64,000 nt of DNA from Icerya purchasi (GCA_039619475.1 CM077115.1:514124815-514188814); one strand, 5' to 3'. Counted from the stretch's first letter, positions 44,731-57,223 are shown. The notes: generated from the letters alone by a model not told the origin. Made by a program: numbers and translations.

Positions 44731-45036
44731 TTATATTATGCCTACTGGCATGACTATTGTAATATTCTTCTGCGACACCAGCCTCATTATAATTTACTCG
44801 AGCGGTGGATCTTCTCACCTTTGCCTACACTTCCCATAAATCTTTCCTCAGTTGCGTTATTCTGTGGCGAACACCTTCTCCCTTTTCTCATTTCCTCTCG
44901 TTCCAATCTTCCTCTACAACTGCTTCAGCCTTCTAAGTTTTTTCTTCTCTTCGTACTCTCCTCTCTTCACTCTTCCATTTTATTCCCCAAGTTGATGGCC
45001 AATAACCTGGTTCCTCACAATGTTTCCGAAACTTAA
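44536..45036 (+). CDS. 166-codon open frame overlapping the pol start
   Basis: The frame contains the tandem units, so the protein repeats FERWELL, FERWVLL and LERWIFS. It overlaps the downstream ATG at 45020 by 17 bases. It has no zinc knuckle and resembles no ORF1 known to me. It could be a short leader ORF or an untranslated 5' UTR. Confidence 0.3.
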   Translation: MPPLTRLVDSIPGPIRKDLFERWELLVPFLKFYIAFLWCCLPLLIKLIDSIQGPRRNDCFERWVLLYYAYWHDYCNILLRHQPHYNLLERWIFSPLPTLPINLSSVALFCGEHLLPFLISSRSNLPLQLLQPSKFFLLFVLSSLHSSILFPKLMANNLVPHNVSET

Positions 45037-48000
45037 AATCCTACAGTGGAACTGCCGAAGCCTTAGGGCTAACAAACCCTCTCTTGAGAGGCTGTTAGAT
45101 CAACATAATATTAATATTGCTTTGCTTTCTGAAACATGGCTAAAAAGCTCATCTGACCTTCATTTCAAGGGATTCTCCCTTATTAGTTCTAACCGCGCGG
45201 ACGGTTATGGAGGCGCAGCTATCCTAATTAGAAATGACATCGTATTTCTTACTCATAACAACTTCCAACCGTTCTTTCCTCCCAACCCTCCTTTCCCCAA
45301 TCTAGTTCACGTTTCAATCCCTAATCATTCTGGTAACCCACTTAACATCATCTCCGCTTATTTCCCTCCTAATTTTGATTTACGCGATTTCCCGTTTCCT
45401 ACTTTCATTAACTCTCTTTCGACTCCTTTTATTATAGGCGGAGACTGGAATGCTCACTCACCTTTCTTGGGTTGCACTAACTATAATAATAATGATGCAG
45501 TCCTAGAAAATTTTATTCTTCAAAATGATCTATTTCTCCTTAATGACGGTACACCCACCTGTGTCAGCAACCCTCTAGCTCCTAGTTCCATTGATCTATC
45601 TTTTGCATCTCCCAATCTTGGTTTTAGCTGCTCATGGAACACTCTGGATGGAACTTTTGGAAGCGACCATGTTCCCATCATCATTTCCTTAAATCAGTTT
45701 TCTCATTCTACTCTGAACAATCCTACTCAATCTCATAGATGGGTTCTCTCTAAGATAGGCTGGCCCATCTTTCGCTCCTACGTTGACTCTTCACTGTCTC
45801 TAATTCCTTCGCATTTAAATCCATCTTCTCAATACGACCTCTTTATGGAATCTATTTCCAACGCCTTAACTCTTTCTTCTCCTCCTGGTCAGCTTCCAAC
45901 ACATAAAAGGTCCAAATTTGTTTCCTCTGTGTGGTGGAACCAAGAGTGCAAAGTTGCCTTTGATCGAAGTTTATCCACCTCTAGAACATTCCGTTCCTGT
46001 CCTAATCTCTCCAATTTTTTCGCTCACAAAAGTGCCAATGCCAAAGCTAGGTATACTCTTAAAACGGCAAAAAAGAATTCGTGGAGAAATTTCTGCTCCG
46101 CTTTCTCCCGTTCCACTCCTCTTACTCACATTTGGAAAATGGCGAAGACTTTCAAATCTCCCTCAGCTCAACATCTTTCAAATCATATCCTGTCTCCGGA
46201 CAAATTAATTCCATTTATGAATTCCTTAGCTCCTTGTTACGTTTCTAGCTTCCAAGAATCCTGTAGCATCCCGGTTCCCCTCACCTCCTCTCATTTCCTA
46301 CTCACTCCTTTTACCTACACTGAATTGGAAGCTGCCTTACGTAATTCTTCTAATTATTCTCCTGGTAAAGACGGAATTCCCTTTCTCGTTCTAAAAAGTC
46401 TCTCTGATTCCGCTCTTCGGTTCCTCTTAAATTTATTCAATTCATTTCTCTCGTCTGGTTCTACTCCATCTGTTTGGAATATTTTTATTGTTGTCCCGAT
46501 CCCAAAACCTAACTCCTCTTCTCTTCGACCAATCTCACTTGCTCCCTGTGCCAGAAAGCTGTTTGAAAGTATAATTAATAGACGGCTAATTTGGTGGCTT
46601 GAGCACAATAAAGCATTGCCAAATAATATGTTTGGATTTCGCCCTGGAGGCGGCCCTCCCGATTGTATCAGTACTTTTTTGTCAGATGTGTATTTATCTT
46701 TTATCAACAAAAAATTCCTCATTGCTTCCTTGGTCGATGTCTCTGCTGCCTTTGATAATGTCCACCTTCCCACCCTATTCGATTCCATGCTCTCCTTGAA
46801 TATTCCACCCGTCTTCTCTGCTCTTGTCATTAGCCTTTTCCAATCCAGGACTATCTTTCTCTCTTCTCCGCTCGAACCTATTTCTAGACTGGTCTTTCGT
46901 GGACTGCCGCAGAGCTCTTGTCTAAGTCCAACCCTTTTTAACATTTACCTTATCAAAACTGCTTCTCTGTCAACAATCTCCTCTTCCCCTTTTTTTGCTG
47001 ACGACATCCTCATTTACTCCACCCATCGTAGTATCTCCACCGCTAATTCCCAGCTGCAACATTACTTAACAATTTTGGAAAGCGCTTTATCTAATATTCA
47101 TTTGTCTATCTCTCCAACGAAATCCTTTGCTGTTGTTTTTACTCTTCGTCCTTTTGACCCCTACTTAGTTAGTCTCTCCTTAAATAGTAATCCGATCCCC
47201 CTGGCTTACCATTTCCGTTACTTAGGAGTATTTTTGGATAGCCGTCTTTCGTTCCACAAGCATATTAACTATATATACGTGTCATCACTAAAAAGGCTCA
47301 ACCTTATTACGTCCCTTTCACATACGAACTGGGGAGGTGATCCGTGCATTTTGCTCATGTTCTACAAATCCTGTATCCGTTCTATTCTAGATTATTGCAG
47401 TTTTATTTATGGTAACTCTTCCAGGTCTTTGCTCTCCAAGCTTGATCGCGTCCAAAATACCTGCCTCCGCCTCTGTCTTGGAGCTCAGAAATCTTCTCCT
47501 ATCCCTGCTATTCAAGCGGAAACCCACATTCCTCCACTCTTTATTCGGCCTTCCTATTTGGGCTACCGCTTCCTCATTAAACGTCTTCCTATCTCCTCTT
47601 CCTCACTTATTCCTTCTTATTCCCTCATTCTACAGGATTGGCGATTTATTGCCAATAAAACACCAATTCTGTCTCTTATTTCTACTCGACTCCTTCAATT
47701 TTTACCATACATTCACACTTACGATAAGCTCCCATATTTTTCTTTTAACTTTTCCTCCTTCCTTCATCCAATTAATTGCTTTTACTCTTCTGCTCCCCCT
47801 ACACCCGTTCTGCATCATGCCGTTAGATCGGAATTTTTACACACCTTAAACTCCCACTATTCTAACCACGTTACAATCTACACGGACGGTTCCAAGAGCC
47901 CAAGTGGAGTTGGTGCAGCCTTTCTTTGTCCTTCATTAAATCACTCTGAGTCCTTTAAACTTCCTTCCTTCTGTTCAACTTTCTGTGCCGAGTCTATTAC

Positions 48001-48760
48001 TATCCTCCATGCACTTTTCTTCATCAGATCTTCGAAGGTCTCTCATAATTTCCTTATTCTATGAGACTCTCAAAGCGTGCTACAGGCTGTTGCATCTCCT
48101 CTGCCTTCCCACTCTACTGATTATGTAATCCTTTTTATACGTCCCTTGATCCATGACCTCTTTCTTTTTTGTGCAATCCAGGTTAATTTCCTTTAGATCC
48201 CTAGCCATTCCGGAATAGAAGGAAATGAGTCAGTTGACTTATTAGCTCGGCGAGCTTCTTCTTCCGGCAGGTTTCTTACTACTTTTCCATCCATCAATAT
48301 TAATTTTCTGTCCTCTGCAGCGCACAACCAATTATGGTTTAACTCCTACTTCTCCTCATTCTCAAATCCGGATTCTTTTTACTTGTCCACCCAGCCTTCT
48401 CTTCCTTTCTGTTCCTGGTTTCTTGACTTCCCTTTTATGCGTCGCTCCAGCATCTCGGCAATATGCCGTCTCCGCTTTGGGCACAGCTGGCTTCCCTCGT
48501 CGCTTTTCCGATTCACTCTCGCGGCATTTCCGTATTGTCCTTTACATCCTCCTAACAGTCAACATGTATGTGATCCTGATCACATAATGTTTGAATGTTC
48601 ATCACCTTCATCTGAACAATCTTCCTTTTACTCCTCTCTCTTATCAAATCATGTTCCTACTCCCTATTGTGCTGCATTTATTCTTTCCCTTCCTTCTCCT
48701 TCTGTCATCCAGGCGCTTGATACATTCTTGTTGAATGTTTCACGCCGCATAAAAATCTGA
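45020..48760 (+). pseudogene. I/R1-like ORF2: endonuclease, RT, RNase H; two nonsense codons
   Basis: A single reading frame of 1,247 codons interrupted only by TGA at 48062 and TAG near 48196. Order: APE-type endonuclease (ILQWNCRSLRANKPSLERLL, SETWLKSS, DGYGGAAILI, GGDWNAHSP, FGSDHVPI), RT (SPGKDGIPFLVLKSL, LRPISLAPCARKLFE, MFGFRPGGG, VDVSAAFDNV, RGLPQSSCLSPTLFN, FFADDILIY with intact ADD, YLGVFLDSRLSFHKHI), RNase H (IYTDGSKSPSGVGAAF, AESITI, DSQSVLQA, IPSHSGIEGNE) and a C-terminal Cys/His tail (CRLRFGHSWLPSSL; CDPDHIMFEC). Both stops are in RNase H; the second is where Trp normally precedes IPSHSG (TGG to TAG). Otherwise intact, so young. Confidence 0.9.
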
Positions 48761-48816
48761 TTTTTTCTCTATTCCTATTTCTTGGGCTAATGTCCTCGCT
48801 GACGAACCCATAGTAA

Positions 48817-48850
<34 letters not shown>

Positions 48851-48853
<3 letters not shown>

Positions 48854-49214
48854 GAAATTTAAGAGATTAAAAAACTTTTTTTTTCCAGGAGTGTTGTGAT
48901 CTATGGAAATCTCACTCTTTAAAAGTTTGCAAAAGATTCCAAAACAAAATGAAAAATTGAATCTATCTTATTGTGGGCGACGAGAATTACACTAATTATA
49001 AAATTTATAATTTTTAATTAACTTTCTTATGGTAAGAAATTTCTCTAATTAATCATAACCAAAATTTTCAACTTTAAATTTGAAACATCAAAGTTCGAAC
49101 GATCTGTAAAATCGGAAAAAATTGTTTTAAAATATTTTACGGGTAATATTTGTTTTTAATTTAATATTATAAAAGTTTAAATTGTGGTAATTCATAACGT
49201 ATGATACAGAATCC
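48851..49214. other. Unassigned sequence
   Basis: AT-rich. TTTTTTTTCCAG at about 48880 looks like an acceptor, but the following frame closes quickly and does not resemble S28. Confidence 0.4.
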
Positions 49215-49950
49215 TTATTTATTTATTTATTTTACGTGTCGTATACAGCAACTTAGGCTAGAGATACGGCAAGAAATTACAAAATTATGAAAAGTTGAAA
49301 GAAAGGAAAAAAGGAAAAGAAAGAGAAATTAACAAAGATTAGCAAAACTATAACAACTTTAACAAATTAGAAGAATTTAGAAACTGAAATAATTGGTTAA
49401 GCACGGTTTCTTTGTCGCACAGCAAATCCTTTAAATTCGACGGTATTCTATGTTGTTTCCGATAATATTCATAAACTGGACATTTAATCAGTAGGTATTC
49501 CACGGCCAGCTGACAATCACATGTCTAGCACTGGGGCGCAGGTTCTTTATTTAACAGGTATGAGTGTGTAAGGCGTGTGTGCCCAAAACGTAGTCTGCAT
49601 AACGTTACCTCCTGTTTTCTGCTTTCTCGGCTTGAGGAAAGCCATGGTTTCGTGGACGATTTTATGGAGCGTAATTTATTTCCTGTTGGTAACTTTTGCC
49701 AATCGCCGTTCCAGATGTTGTTAAAATGGCATTTAAGCTGATGTTTAAAGTCGGTAAACGGTACCGTTACGTTTGAAGTTGACGCACATTTGTTAATCGT
49801 TTTAACGGAGCTTTCCGCATTTTCAAAGCTCTGTATGCCGTGCTGGGCGCCATTGGGGTATAGGAGATATCGGGTCCCGGACCAGTACTGGAATTTGGAT
49901 GTTTAGCTGATGTAGAATGGACATAATGTGATCAATTGTTGTTCCGTTCT
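49215..49950 (-). pseudogene. I/R1-like non-LTR C-terminal fragment
   Basis: The minus strand reads VTVPFTDFKHQLKCHFNNIW, NKLRSIKSSTKPWLSSSRES and CRLRFGHTRLTHSYLLN, then CDCQLAVEYLLIKCPVYEYY. This is the tail after RNase H in I/R1-like elements, with an in-frame stop before CDC. The 3' end at about 49215 has an ATTTATTTATTTATTT tail. Everything upstream of the tail is missing. Confidence 0.75.
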
Positions 49951-49983
49951 GTTGGTTCATATACAGTATGTTAACACATATAC

Positions 49984-50295
49984 ATGGGTGGTTTCCCTGA
50001 TTCCAACTTCAAAGAGTTGTACACGGAAATCATCGCTTCCTATGAAGCTAACTTAAATGTACGAAATGTAGAGGAACTGTTTAGACTAAGTCGAGAAATT
50101 TACGTGAAAAGCATTGAAAACGAGATAAAAAATTTATTGCAAAATCAAAAAAAAATAAAACACATTTTTTTTAGACTTAATGAAATAAATGATATTAATT
50201 TTCAAAAAAAAAACTCGAAATTACACATTAAGCAGTCGATTTTAACGAAAAAATCTCAAAATTACACACTAAATTACTTGTACTATTCCACATAA
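49984..50295 (+). CDS. 103-codon open frame, not recognised
   Basis: The N-terminal half (NFKELYTEIIASYEANLNVR, NVEELFRLSREIYVKSIENE) looks helical and protein-like; the rest is Lys/Asn-rich low complexity. It could be a fragment of a host exon or of a repeat. No function is proposed. Confidence 0.25.
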   Translation: MGGFPDSNFKELYTEIIASYEANLNVRNVEELFRLSREIYVKSIENEIKNLLQNQKKIKHIFFRLNEINDINFQKKNSKLHIKQSILTKKSQNYTLNYLYYST

Positions 50296-50299
50296 ACAT

Positions 50300-52995
50300 T
50301 CCAATACGAAGAAAAGTCCGATCCTCTATCTCAATACAACCTTTTCACCCAGTCTCTCTATTCTGCTCTTTCCCTCTCATCCCCTCCCTTCCCTTCTAAT
50401 GACTGTCGTAGAACTTATGCTGCCTCCTCACTCTGGCGGAATGAAGAGTGTAAAGCAGCCGTCAGGAAGAGTACCGACACTTTTAGAACCTTTCGTTCCC
50501 GCTCTTCCATGTCTAACTTCCTAGCTCACAAAGAAGCTAACGCTAGAGCCCGCGGCATCCTATAGGCTGCCAAAAGGAATTCTTGGAGAACTTTCTGTTC
50601 CTCATTTTCTAGAGATACGCCCTTCTCTCAGATTTGGAAGTTTTTGATAATGTTCATCTTCCTTCACTGGCTTCTAAGCTCATTTCCCTCAATATTCCTC
50701 CTATTCTCGTTACCATTATTCTTAATCTGTTCCAAAATAGATCTATTTTTTTTTCTGTTCCCTCCTTTTCAACAATCAGAAGTTGTTATCGCGGCTTGCC
50801 TCAGGTTTCCTGTCTTAGTCCTTCTCTTTTTAATATTTATCTCCTTGATATCGCTAGTCTTCGCATTCCTTCTTCTTCTCTCCTTTTTGCGGATGATATC
50901 CTTATCTACACCACTTCAAACGTGCTAGCTACAGCTAACGAGGAGATTAATCGTTCTCTATCAGTCCTCAGTAGTTCCCTCTCCGGTGCTTTTCCTTCTC
51001 TTTCTTCTTCCAAGTCTTCCTCTATTATTTTCTCTCTCCGACCATATAATCGTACTCTGGTAAACATTATCTCCTCCAACTATCCTATTCCTATAATTCT
51101 GTTCCATACTTTTGTGGTATGTTATAAATCTTATTGAAAAGTGAATAAATACACTTTAAACCACAAAAATTGTTATTTAATTATTTAAAATAAAAATAAA
51201 ACACCGACTAGTTTCGGATAGTACTATCCATCTTCATGGTGTATATATATATAAACAAATATATACACCATGAAGATGGATAATACTATCCGAAACTAGT
51301 TTATTTTTATTTTATTTTAAATATTTAAATAACAATTTTGTGGTTTAAAGTGTATTTATTTACTTTTCAATAAGATTTATCCTATTCCTATTGTTACTTC
51401 TATATGCTATCTTGGTCTTTTTCTAAATAGTCGACCCTCTTTCCAAGAACATATCGATTACCTTTATATATCTTGTCTTAAAAGACTGAATCTTCTGAAA
51501 GTCTTATGTCCTCTCAAGTGGGTCGGTGATCCATATATTCTCCTAATTCTCTACAAATCCATCATTCGTTCCAAACTAGACTACTGCTCCTTCTTATACG
51601 GCAATACCTCAAACTCTCTCCTGCACAAACTTGATAGAATCCAAAACTCCTGACTTCGGCTCTGCATTGGGGCCCTAAATTCTTCTCCCATTCTTGTTAT
51701 TTTGTCCGAATCTAATATTAAACCCCTGTTTATCCGAAGATCTCTGTTTGGTCACCGTTTTCTAATTAAACGCCTCCCGATCTCTTCATCTAAACTTATT
51801 TCTTCCTATCTGTATATCAATGACCACTGGCGCTTCGTTTCTCACAAAATCCCGGTTCTTGCGCACATAGCTGCTCGAGTTTTGTCCTTATGTCTTTTCC
51901 CGCAATACGCTCCCTTACTTTTCTTTTGATTTCAATAGTACATGTCTCCCCATCTCATTCTTCTCTCTTCCTCTTCGTGCTAACTCCACCCTCAAAGCAC
52001 AGTGGTTAGTGAATATGTCCACATATTAAATTCTTCATTTTCCGTCATGTAAAAATTTTCACTGATGGTTTCAAAAATGATTGCGGGATGGGCAGTACTT
52101 TTACGGCCCCCTCACTTAATCATTCGGAATCTTTCAAACTTCCTTCCTTTTGTTCCATTTTTTTTGCTGAAAAAATCTCCATTCTCCGTGCTGTCTCCTT
52201 TATTTCCTCTTCAAGAGGGATCTGTAAATTTCTCATTATTACTGATTTCAAATCCGTGCTGCAAGCTATCTCTTCTCCTCCTTCCCACTCGACTAATGAT
52301 ATCATTCTTTCTGTTCGTGCCTATATCTCCAACTTGAGCTTAGCACGTTCTATCCTTATTGACTTTTTATGGGTTCGTGGCCACTCTGGCATTGATGGCA
52401 ACGAAGCAGCTGACTTCCTAGCTCGCTCGGCGTCTCTCAATCGTCCATTCCTCCCAAATTTTCCTGCCTCAGACATCCTTTTTCTCTCCGCAAGTCTCCA
52501 TGCTAGACTATGGATTGCCATCTACCCTTCGTTTTTTGCCTATCGCTTCTCCTTCCACCTCCTCCTACAGCCTACTCCCAATTCACAGCCTTGGTAAAAA
52601 TTTCTTCCTTTTTCTCGGCGCTCGGCTATTGTTTTTCCTTAATCAGACTAAGACTTGGCCATTCCCTCCTTCCCTTTTCTCGTTTTTCTTTTTCTCTTTC
52701 ACCTTCTCCCTTTTGCCTTCACCACTCTACTGATCCTCCCTTTGTATGCGAACCCAACCATATCCTTTTTGAATGCCCTGCTCTTTTTCCTGAGTGCTCT
52801 CATCTATACCCCGAACTTTTGGCGTTGGATCTTCCTACCCCTTTCAATGCTTCCTTTATCCTTTCCTTCCCATCTCCACCCTCCTTCTTTCCTTTATACT
52901 TTCTATCTCCGATCGCCTCAGAATCTGAGCAGGTGATCTAAGTCCATGTGGTTGGGTCAGTGTTAACACCGAGCCCGTTTAAAAAAAATAAAAAA
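50300..52995 (+). pseudogene. I/R1-like element, internally deleted and split
   Basis: A relative of the element at 44.5 kb. The plus strand starts in the linker (SLWRNEECKAAVRKSTDTFR; AAKRNSWRTFCSSFSRDTPF) and jumps near 50635 to the RT palm (EVFDNVHLPSLASKLISLNI, RGLPQVSCLSPSLFN, LLFADDILIYTT), so about 190 codons are deleted. A 283-bp foldback insertion lies at 51095-51377. Then come YLGLFLNSR, FYK/LYKSIIRSKLDYCSF, RNase H (FTDGFK- and ITDFKSVLQAI-like blocks, VRGHSGIDGNEAADFLARSA) and a Cys/His tail (CEPNHILFECPALF). The 3' end is A-rich at 52980-53010. Many frameshifts. Confidence 0.8.
51095..51377. mobile_element. Foldback Penelope-like mini-insertion with 14-bp target duplication
   Basis: TATCCTATTCCTAT is duplicated on both sides (51081-51094 and 51378-51391). 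After about 29 bases the insertion forms two inverted arms of about 120 bp meeting at TATATATATATAAACAAATATATA. Each arm carries GATGGATAxTACTATCCGAAAC, the type of sequence found around hammerhead-like cores in Penelope-like terminal repeats. No coding sequence. Structure and flank length match the larger Penelope-like element at 55.7 kb. Confidence 0.65.
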
Positions 52996-53010
52996 GAAAA
53001 AAAAAAAAGA

Positions 53011-54070
53011 AAAGACGCTACGACGCTAGAAAACCGTTTTCATATTATCAAATGTACCAGTATTTCATAATTCGAGCAAACGGAATGATTACGAAACGAA
53101 AACCGGTACTCTTCGTTTTACTTCCAATTTGTAGAGGAAGAATCATGCTACATTTCGTATATTTAAACCTAATGCGGACAATTTCATGATTTTCTTTAAG
53201 AGCGCTCCAAAGTTAAACTTCCATTTACGTGTTAACATCATTAGTTAACATACTGTATTATGTTCTACAATTTGCTGTATAATCGATAAAAATTATCTTT
53301 TATACTTTTTTTATTTTTCCAGGTTTTTTTGTACCATATAATTATTTAGAATGTGAATATTATTATTCAAGAGCTAAATATTTAATCCCCTGCACGATAC
53401 TTAACATTTTTTACATCTTTTCAAAAGATGCAAAATACAATCACTTGGAAACGATTATTTTTATTAGTATGAAAAATGGCATACGAGTACATATACTAGA
53501 GTTCACTTTCAAATCACATGGATATTTGAATAAAACAGCTTACTTAATAATAAAATTGAATAAAATTAAAAATATAGACTAATAAAAATTTTTCTACTTT
53601 TAAAGAACTATTTCGCCGACCAAAAGTACAAGTTCGTTTAATAACCATCATACATCTCTTGTAATCGACTCATGTTATTAAAAAAAAAAAATTTCTTTTT
53701 CTTTAGCCCGGCGAAAAATCTGGCCACTAATAACTTCTACAAATAAGCTAAACTAACAGACTAGTGTGTATAAATAAGTAGATTGAATCGGAATACGAGC
53801 AACGAATATCGTTAGCAATAAAGTTCGAACACACATGGCCGCAATGATATGACATAGCTCACGAGTGCCAAAAAGGATAGAATATGAAATTAACACTGAC
53901 TATATCACATCCCAAGTGCAACAGGCACTGGGGTGCGACTGGATAGCAGTAGGTTAAGAATATAGGTTTAGAATCGAGTAATTAGCAAGGTAGTAGCAAG
54001 ACTTCTGAAGATGCCAGTTATTAGCTACATTAGAACTCTGAAACCGGTCTTTCACCACTAAATAGTAATG
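53011..54070. other. Unassigned AT-rich sequence
   Basis: No coding or structural signal was recognised. The right part (from about 53700) may be 3' UTR of the minus-strand element that follows. Confidence 0.4.
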
Positions 54071-55787
54071 CCGTTATTAATAATAAATTTGAGCAAAACC
54101 ACTACAATAGCAGCATCGGTATAAAATAATATGTAAGAAACATTATACGACAGAGAACATCCCAGGAAGATTAACATATTAAAGAAGCGACCGTATTTAT
54201 TACAGTTAATCAATAAATGATTGATACCCTCGTCAAAATTGAAAAATTGTCAGAATCACAAAAAACACCATAACTGTGGTCGGTAAAATTAGAACTTACT
54301 AAGGCATGTCCCATACACGTAGGCGACAAATGGGGGTGACATATTTACGTACAAATCTAATAGAGATACCCGCAGAAATAGAGTGGTACCACGGACCAAA
54401 GTTAAGCAAGGCCTGACGAAAAATAATTTTTAACCAACAGCGTGGTCGATTAAATAGTTCTGCCGTGTAGAGTCGTTATTTCTTTTAATTTTAAAATATA
54501 AGTCTGAAGATAGAATAAAAGGGGACGGTAAGCCATCAAGGGCAGCCTCTTTAGCAGCAAGATCCACTCTCTCACTCAATTTTATACCGCAGTGGCTTGG
54601 TACCCAACAAAACTTTGTAACGCCGCCTTTCAGGGTTATGCTAAGGCATTTCATTTTGATCTCATAGATAAAAGGATAATATTCGAAATTAAAATTACTA
54701 AACTTCAAGCCAGTAAGGCCACTTAAACTGTCGGTGATTATTACGTACTTTTTATCAGTAATATCAGCTTGGAATATAAAACCGAGGGATTTTTTCATAG
54801 CAAACAAATCGGCCGTATATACTGAGGCTTCCGAAGGTAGCTTAAATTTTTGTACCAGGTTAGAGTCAAAAACAAAAGCTGAACTAACCGGATCATTTGC
54901 TGAAAGCACCTTAGAACCATCTGTGTAAACACAGGTAAAACCGAAGTAGTGTTTACTAACGATTTCATTGTAATAAGAATCAATATTCATTAAGTTTAAT
55001 TGAATTCCCCTGTCAAATCTGAAAGTGTCTACATCAATATCAAAGGAAAGTAGGTTCAATTCATAAGATAGATCGAAAGATAGGATAGGATGAGGGGGAT
55101 CAGAGCTGGACTATAATTATAATATTGTAGAATTCTTCTAGCTAGCAGCGGCACTTTAGAAGGGGTAAACCTCCAGTTGTTGTTAATTTCCAAAAGAGCC
55201 GTCGATAGAGAGGGAAACTGATAATTGCAGATTTTAATTAAAAACATGTCACCTAAGACATTACTTCTTAGGAAGAGAGAAGGGGTGTTTGTCTCGACTC
55301 GAAGACCTATAACTGGGGAAGATCGGATATCAGCAGTAATAAGTCTCAAACACATATTTTGCAGTGTGTACAACCTTTTCAAGTTGCAGACTGCAGCCGA
55401 ACTACAAAAAATAGACCCATAATCAAACCTGGAACGGATTGAAACTTTATAAAGTAGTCTCAGAACAATCGGATCCGCTTCCCATGATAAATTACAGACA
55501 GATTTAAGTAGATTAATAATACTGAGGGTCCGATCATGCAAATATTGTATATGTTTCGTCCAAGTAAGCCTAGTATCTAAAAATAAACCTAAATATTTAA
55601 CAAACGGTTTGAATGAGACTGTCTCACTATTTATTTTGACAGAGATTCCTTGAATGTTATAAGGTCTCGTAGAAAATATCACAGATGTAGGTGAATACAT
55701 CCTGTTTGTTAAAGTGGTATAATAAAATAAACTTTAATAACAAACAATATAGATCAATAAATTAGATAAATACCTATTTAGAAACGT

Positions 55788-55810
55788 TTTCGGGCATAAC
55801 CCATCATCAG
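55788..55810 (-). ncRNA. Hammerhead-ribozyme-like core, inverted arm
   Basis: Mirror of the core at 57201-57223, since it lies in the inverted arm. Confidence 0.4.
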
Positions 55811-56177
55811 CTAACACTAACTTAAAGGAAACTTAAAACATACTGAAGTGAATATAGGGAATACATGTGTATATATAGTAGATGTAAAGAGGAATAAACA
55901 TGGCAGGTATAAAAATCTATATGTTGAAAATGCTAATAATTAATATAAAATATAAAATAAAACAAGAAGACAAAAAGTTAAATTTTTATATTAAACAGTG
56001 GATTATTATTATTAGGTGTTTGGTCATTTAAAATATTATTTTTATATTTATTTATATAATAATTTTCTGCAATGTTCATATTATTACCTTTGTGATAAGT
56101 AGCCAGGATGGTTACAGTATTTTCTATTGAATTTGGTTTATGTTTATTTTTAATTAGATGTTCTGCATAGGTTGATT

Positions 56178-57032
56178 TTTCTATTTCATTATTATTAAAT
56201 GCTTTTATATTAACTTATCATTTGATTTTATTATAAATTTCTTAGATATAACAATAATAAAATCAAATGATAAGTTAACATATAATATTTATAGAAAACA
56301 AACCACCACTGATAATATAATTCATAAAACATCAAATCACCCAAACCAACATAAATATGCTTACTTCATGACTGCAATAAATAGATTATTAACTACACCC
56401 ATGAATATAAATAAAAAACAAATAGAAATTAATATATTAAAGACTTTGGCAAGAAATAATAGTTATGACGAACAAATAATAGATAAACTAATTCACAAAA
56501 TAAAATCAAAATCAAAATATATACAAAAATTAAGAGTCAATAATGCTACTAACAATAAAGGATGGATAACATTCACATTTATAAACAATAACATATACAA
56601 ATTAACCAATTTATTCAAAAAACAAGGTTTAAATGTAGCATTCAAAACTAAAAATAATTTAAAATATAAAATAAACACCTTAAATTTAAAAAATAATAAT
56701 ATTTACGAAAATAGCGGTATATATAAAATAAATTGTACTGATTGTGAGAAATCATACATTGGTCAAACAGGGCAAAAAATTAATTGCAGATATAAAGAAC
56801 ATATAAAAGCATTTAATAATAATGAAATAGAAAAATCAACCTATGCAGAACATCTAATTAAAAATAAACATAAACCAAATTCAATAGAAAATACTGTAAC
56901 CATCCTGGCTACTTATCACAAAGGTAATAATATGAACATTGCAGAAAATTATTATATAAATAAATATAAAAATAATATTTTAAATGACCAAACACCTAAT
57001 AATAATAATCCACTGTTTAATATAAAAATTTA
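56178..57032 (+). CDS. Penelope-like RT C-terminus plus GIY-YIG endonuclease, 5'-truncated
   Basis: The frame is open from a stop at 56173-56175 to 57032; the first ATG is at 56368. Conserved sequence starts near 56245: FLDITIIKSNDK, YNIYRKQTTTDNIIHKTSNH, the thumb region of Penelope-type RTs. The rest is a linker, then SGIYKINCTDCEKSYIGQTG, a GIY-YIG nuclease with a CxxC zinc-binding pair, and RYKEH and AENYYINKYK helices. The GIY-YIG domain nicks the target for insertion. The catalytic Arg (in CRYKEH) and the C-terminal Glu-containing segment (IAENYY) are present. The RT palm is absent, so this copy is a truncated remnant with an intact nuclease domain. Confidence 0.85.
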
Positions 57033-57200
57033 ACTTTTTGTCTTCTTGTTTTATTTTATATTTTATATTAATTATTAGCATTTTCAACATATAGATTTTT
57101 ATACCTGCCATGTTTATTCCTCTTTACATCTACTATATATACACATGTATTCCCTATATTCACTTCAGTATGTTTTAAGTTTCCTTTAAGTTAGTGTTAG

Positions 57201-57223
57201 CTGATGATGGGTTATGCCCGAAA
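57201..57223 (+). ncRNA. Hammerhead-ribozyme-like core in the Penelope-like arm
   Basis: CTGATGA at 57201-57207, a GGG/CCC stem with loop TTATG, then GAAA at 57220-57223, which is the conserved core order of hammerhead ribozymes. Such motifs are known in the terminal repeats of Penelope-like elements. I could not confirm stems I and III or the cleavage site by eye. Confidence 0.5.

Larger units (their letters stand above)
44515..48850 (+). mobile_element. I/R1-like non-LTR retrotransposon, nearly intact
   Basis: A 5' UTR-like region with a 119-bp tandem repeat, a polyprotein frame with endonuclease, RT and RNase H, a short 3' UTR and a poly(A) tract at 48823-48850. Full length of the pol part is suggested by the 5' repeat units and the intact endonuclease. 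No convincing gag/zinc-knuckle ORF1 is present. RNase H places it in the I/R1/LOA group. Confidence 0.85.

Noticed and set aside
46354..46944. 196-codon minus-strand frame
   Set aside because: It is antisense to the well-conserved RT of the I/R1-like element and shows no domain.
48880..48960. Possible fourth S28 exon after TTTTTTTTCCAG
   Set aside because: The following frames close within 20-25 codons and do not resemble the S28 sequence expected after the VDF block.
49984..50295. Possible downstream S28 exon
   Set aside because: Residues do not match the expected S28 region, and splice phase with exon 3 is not supported.
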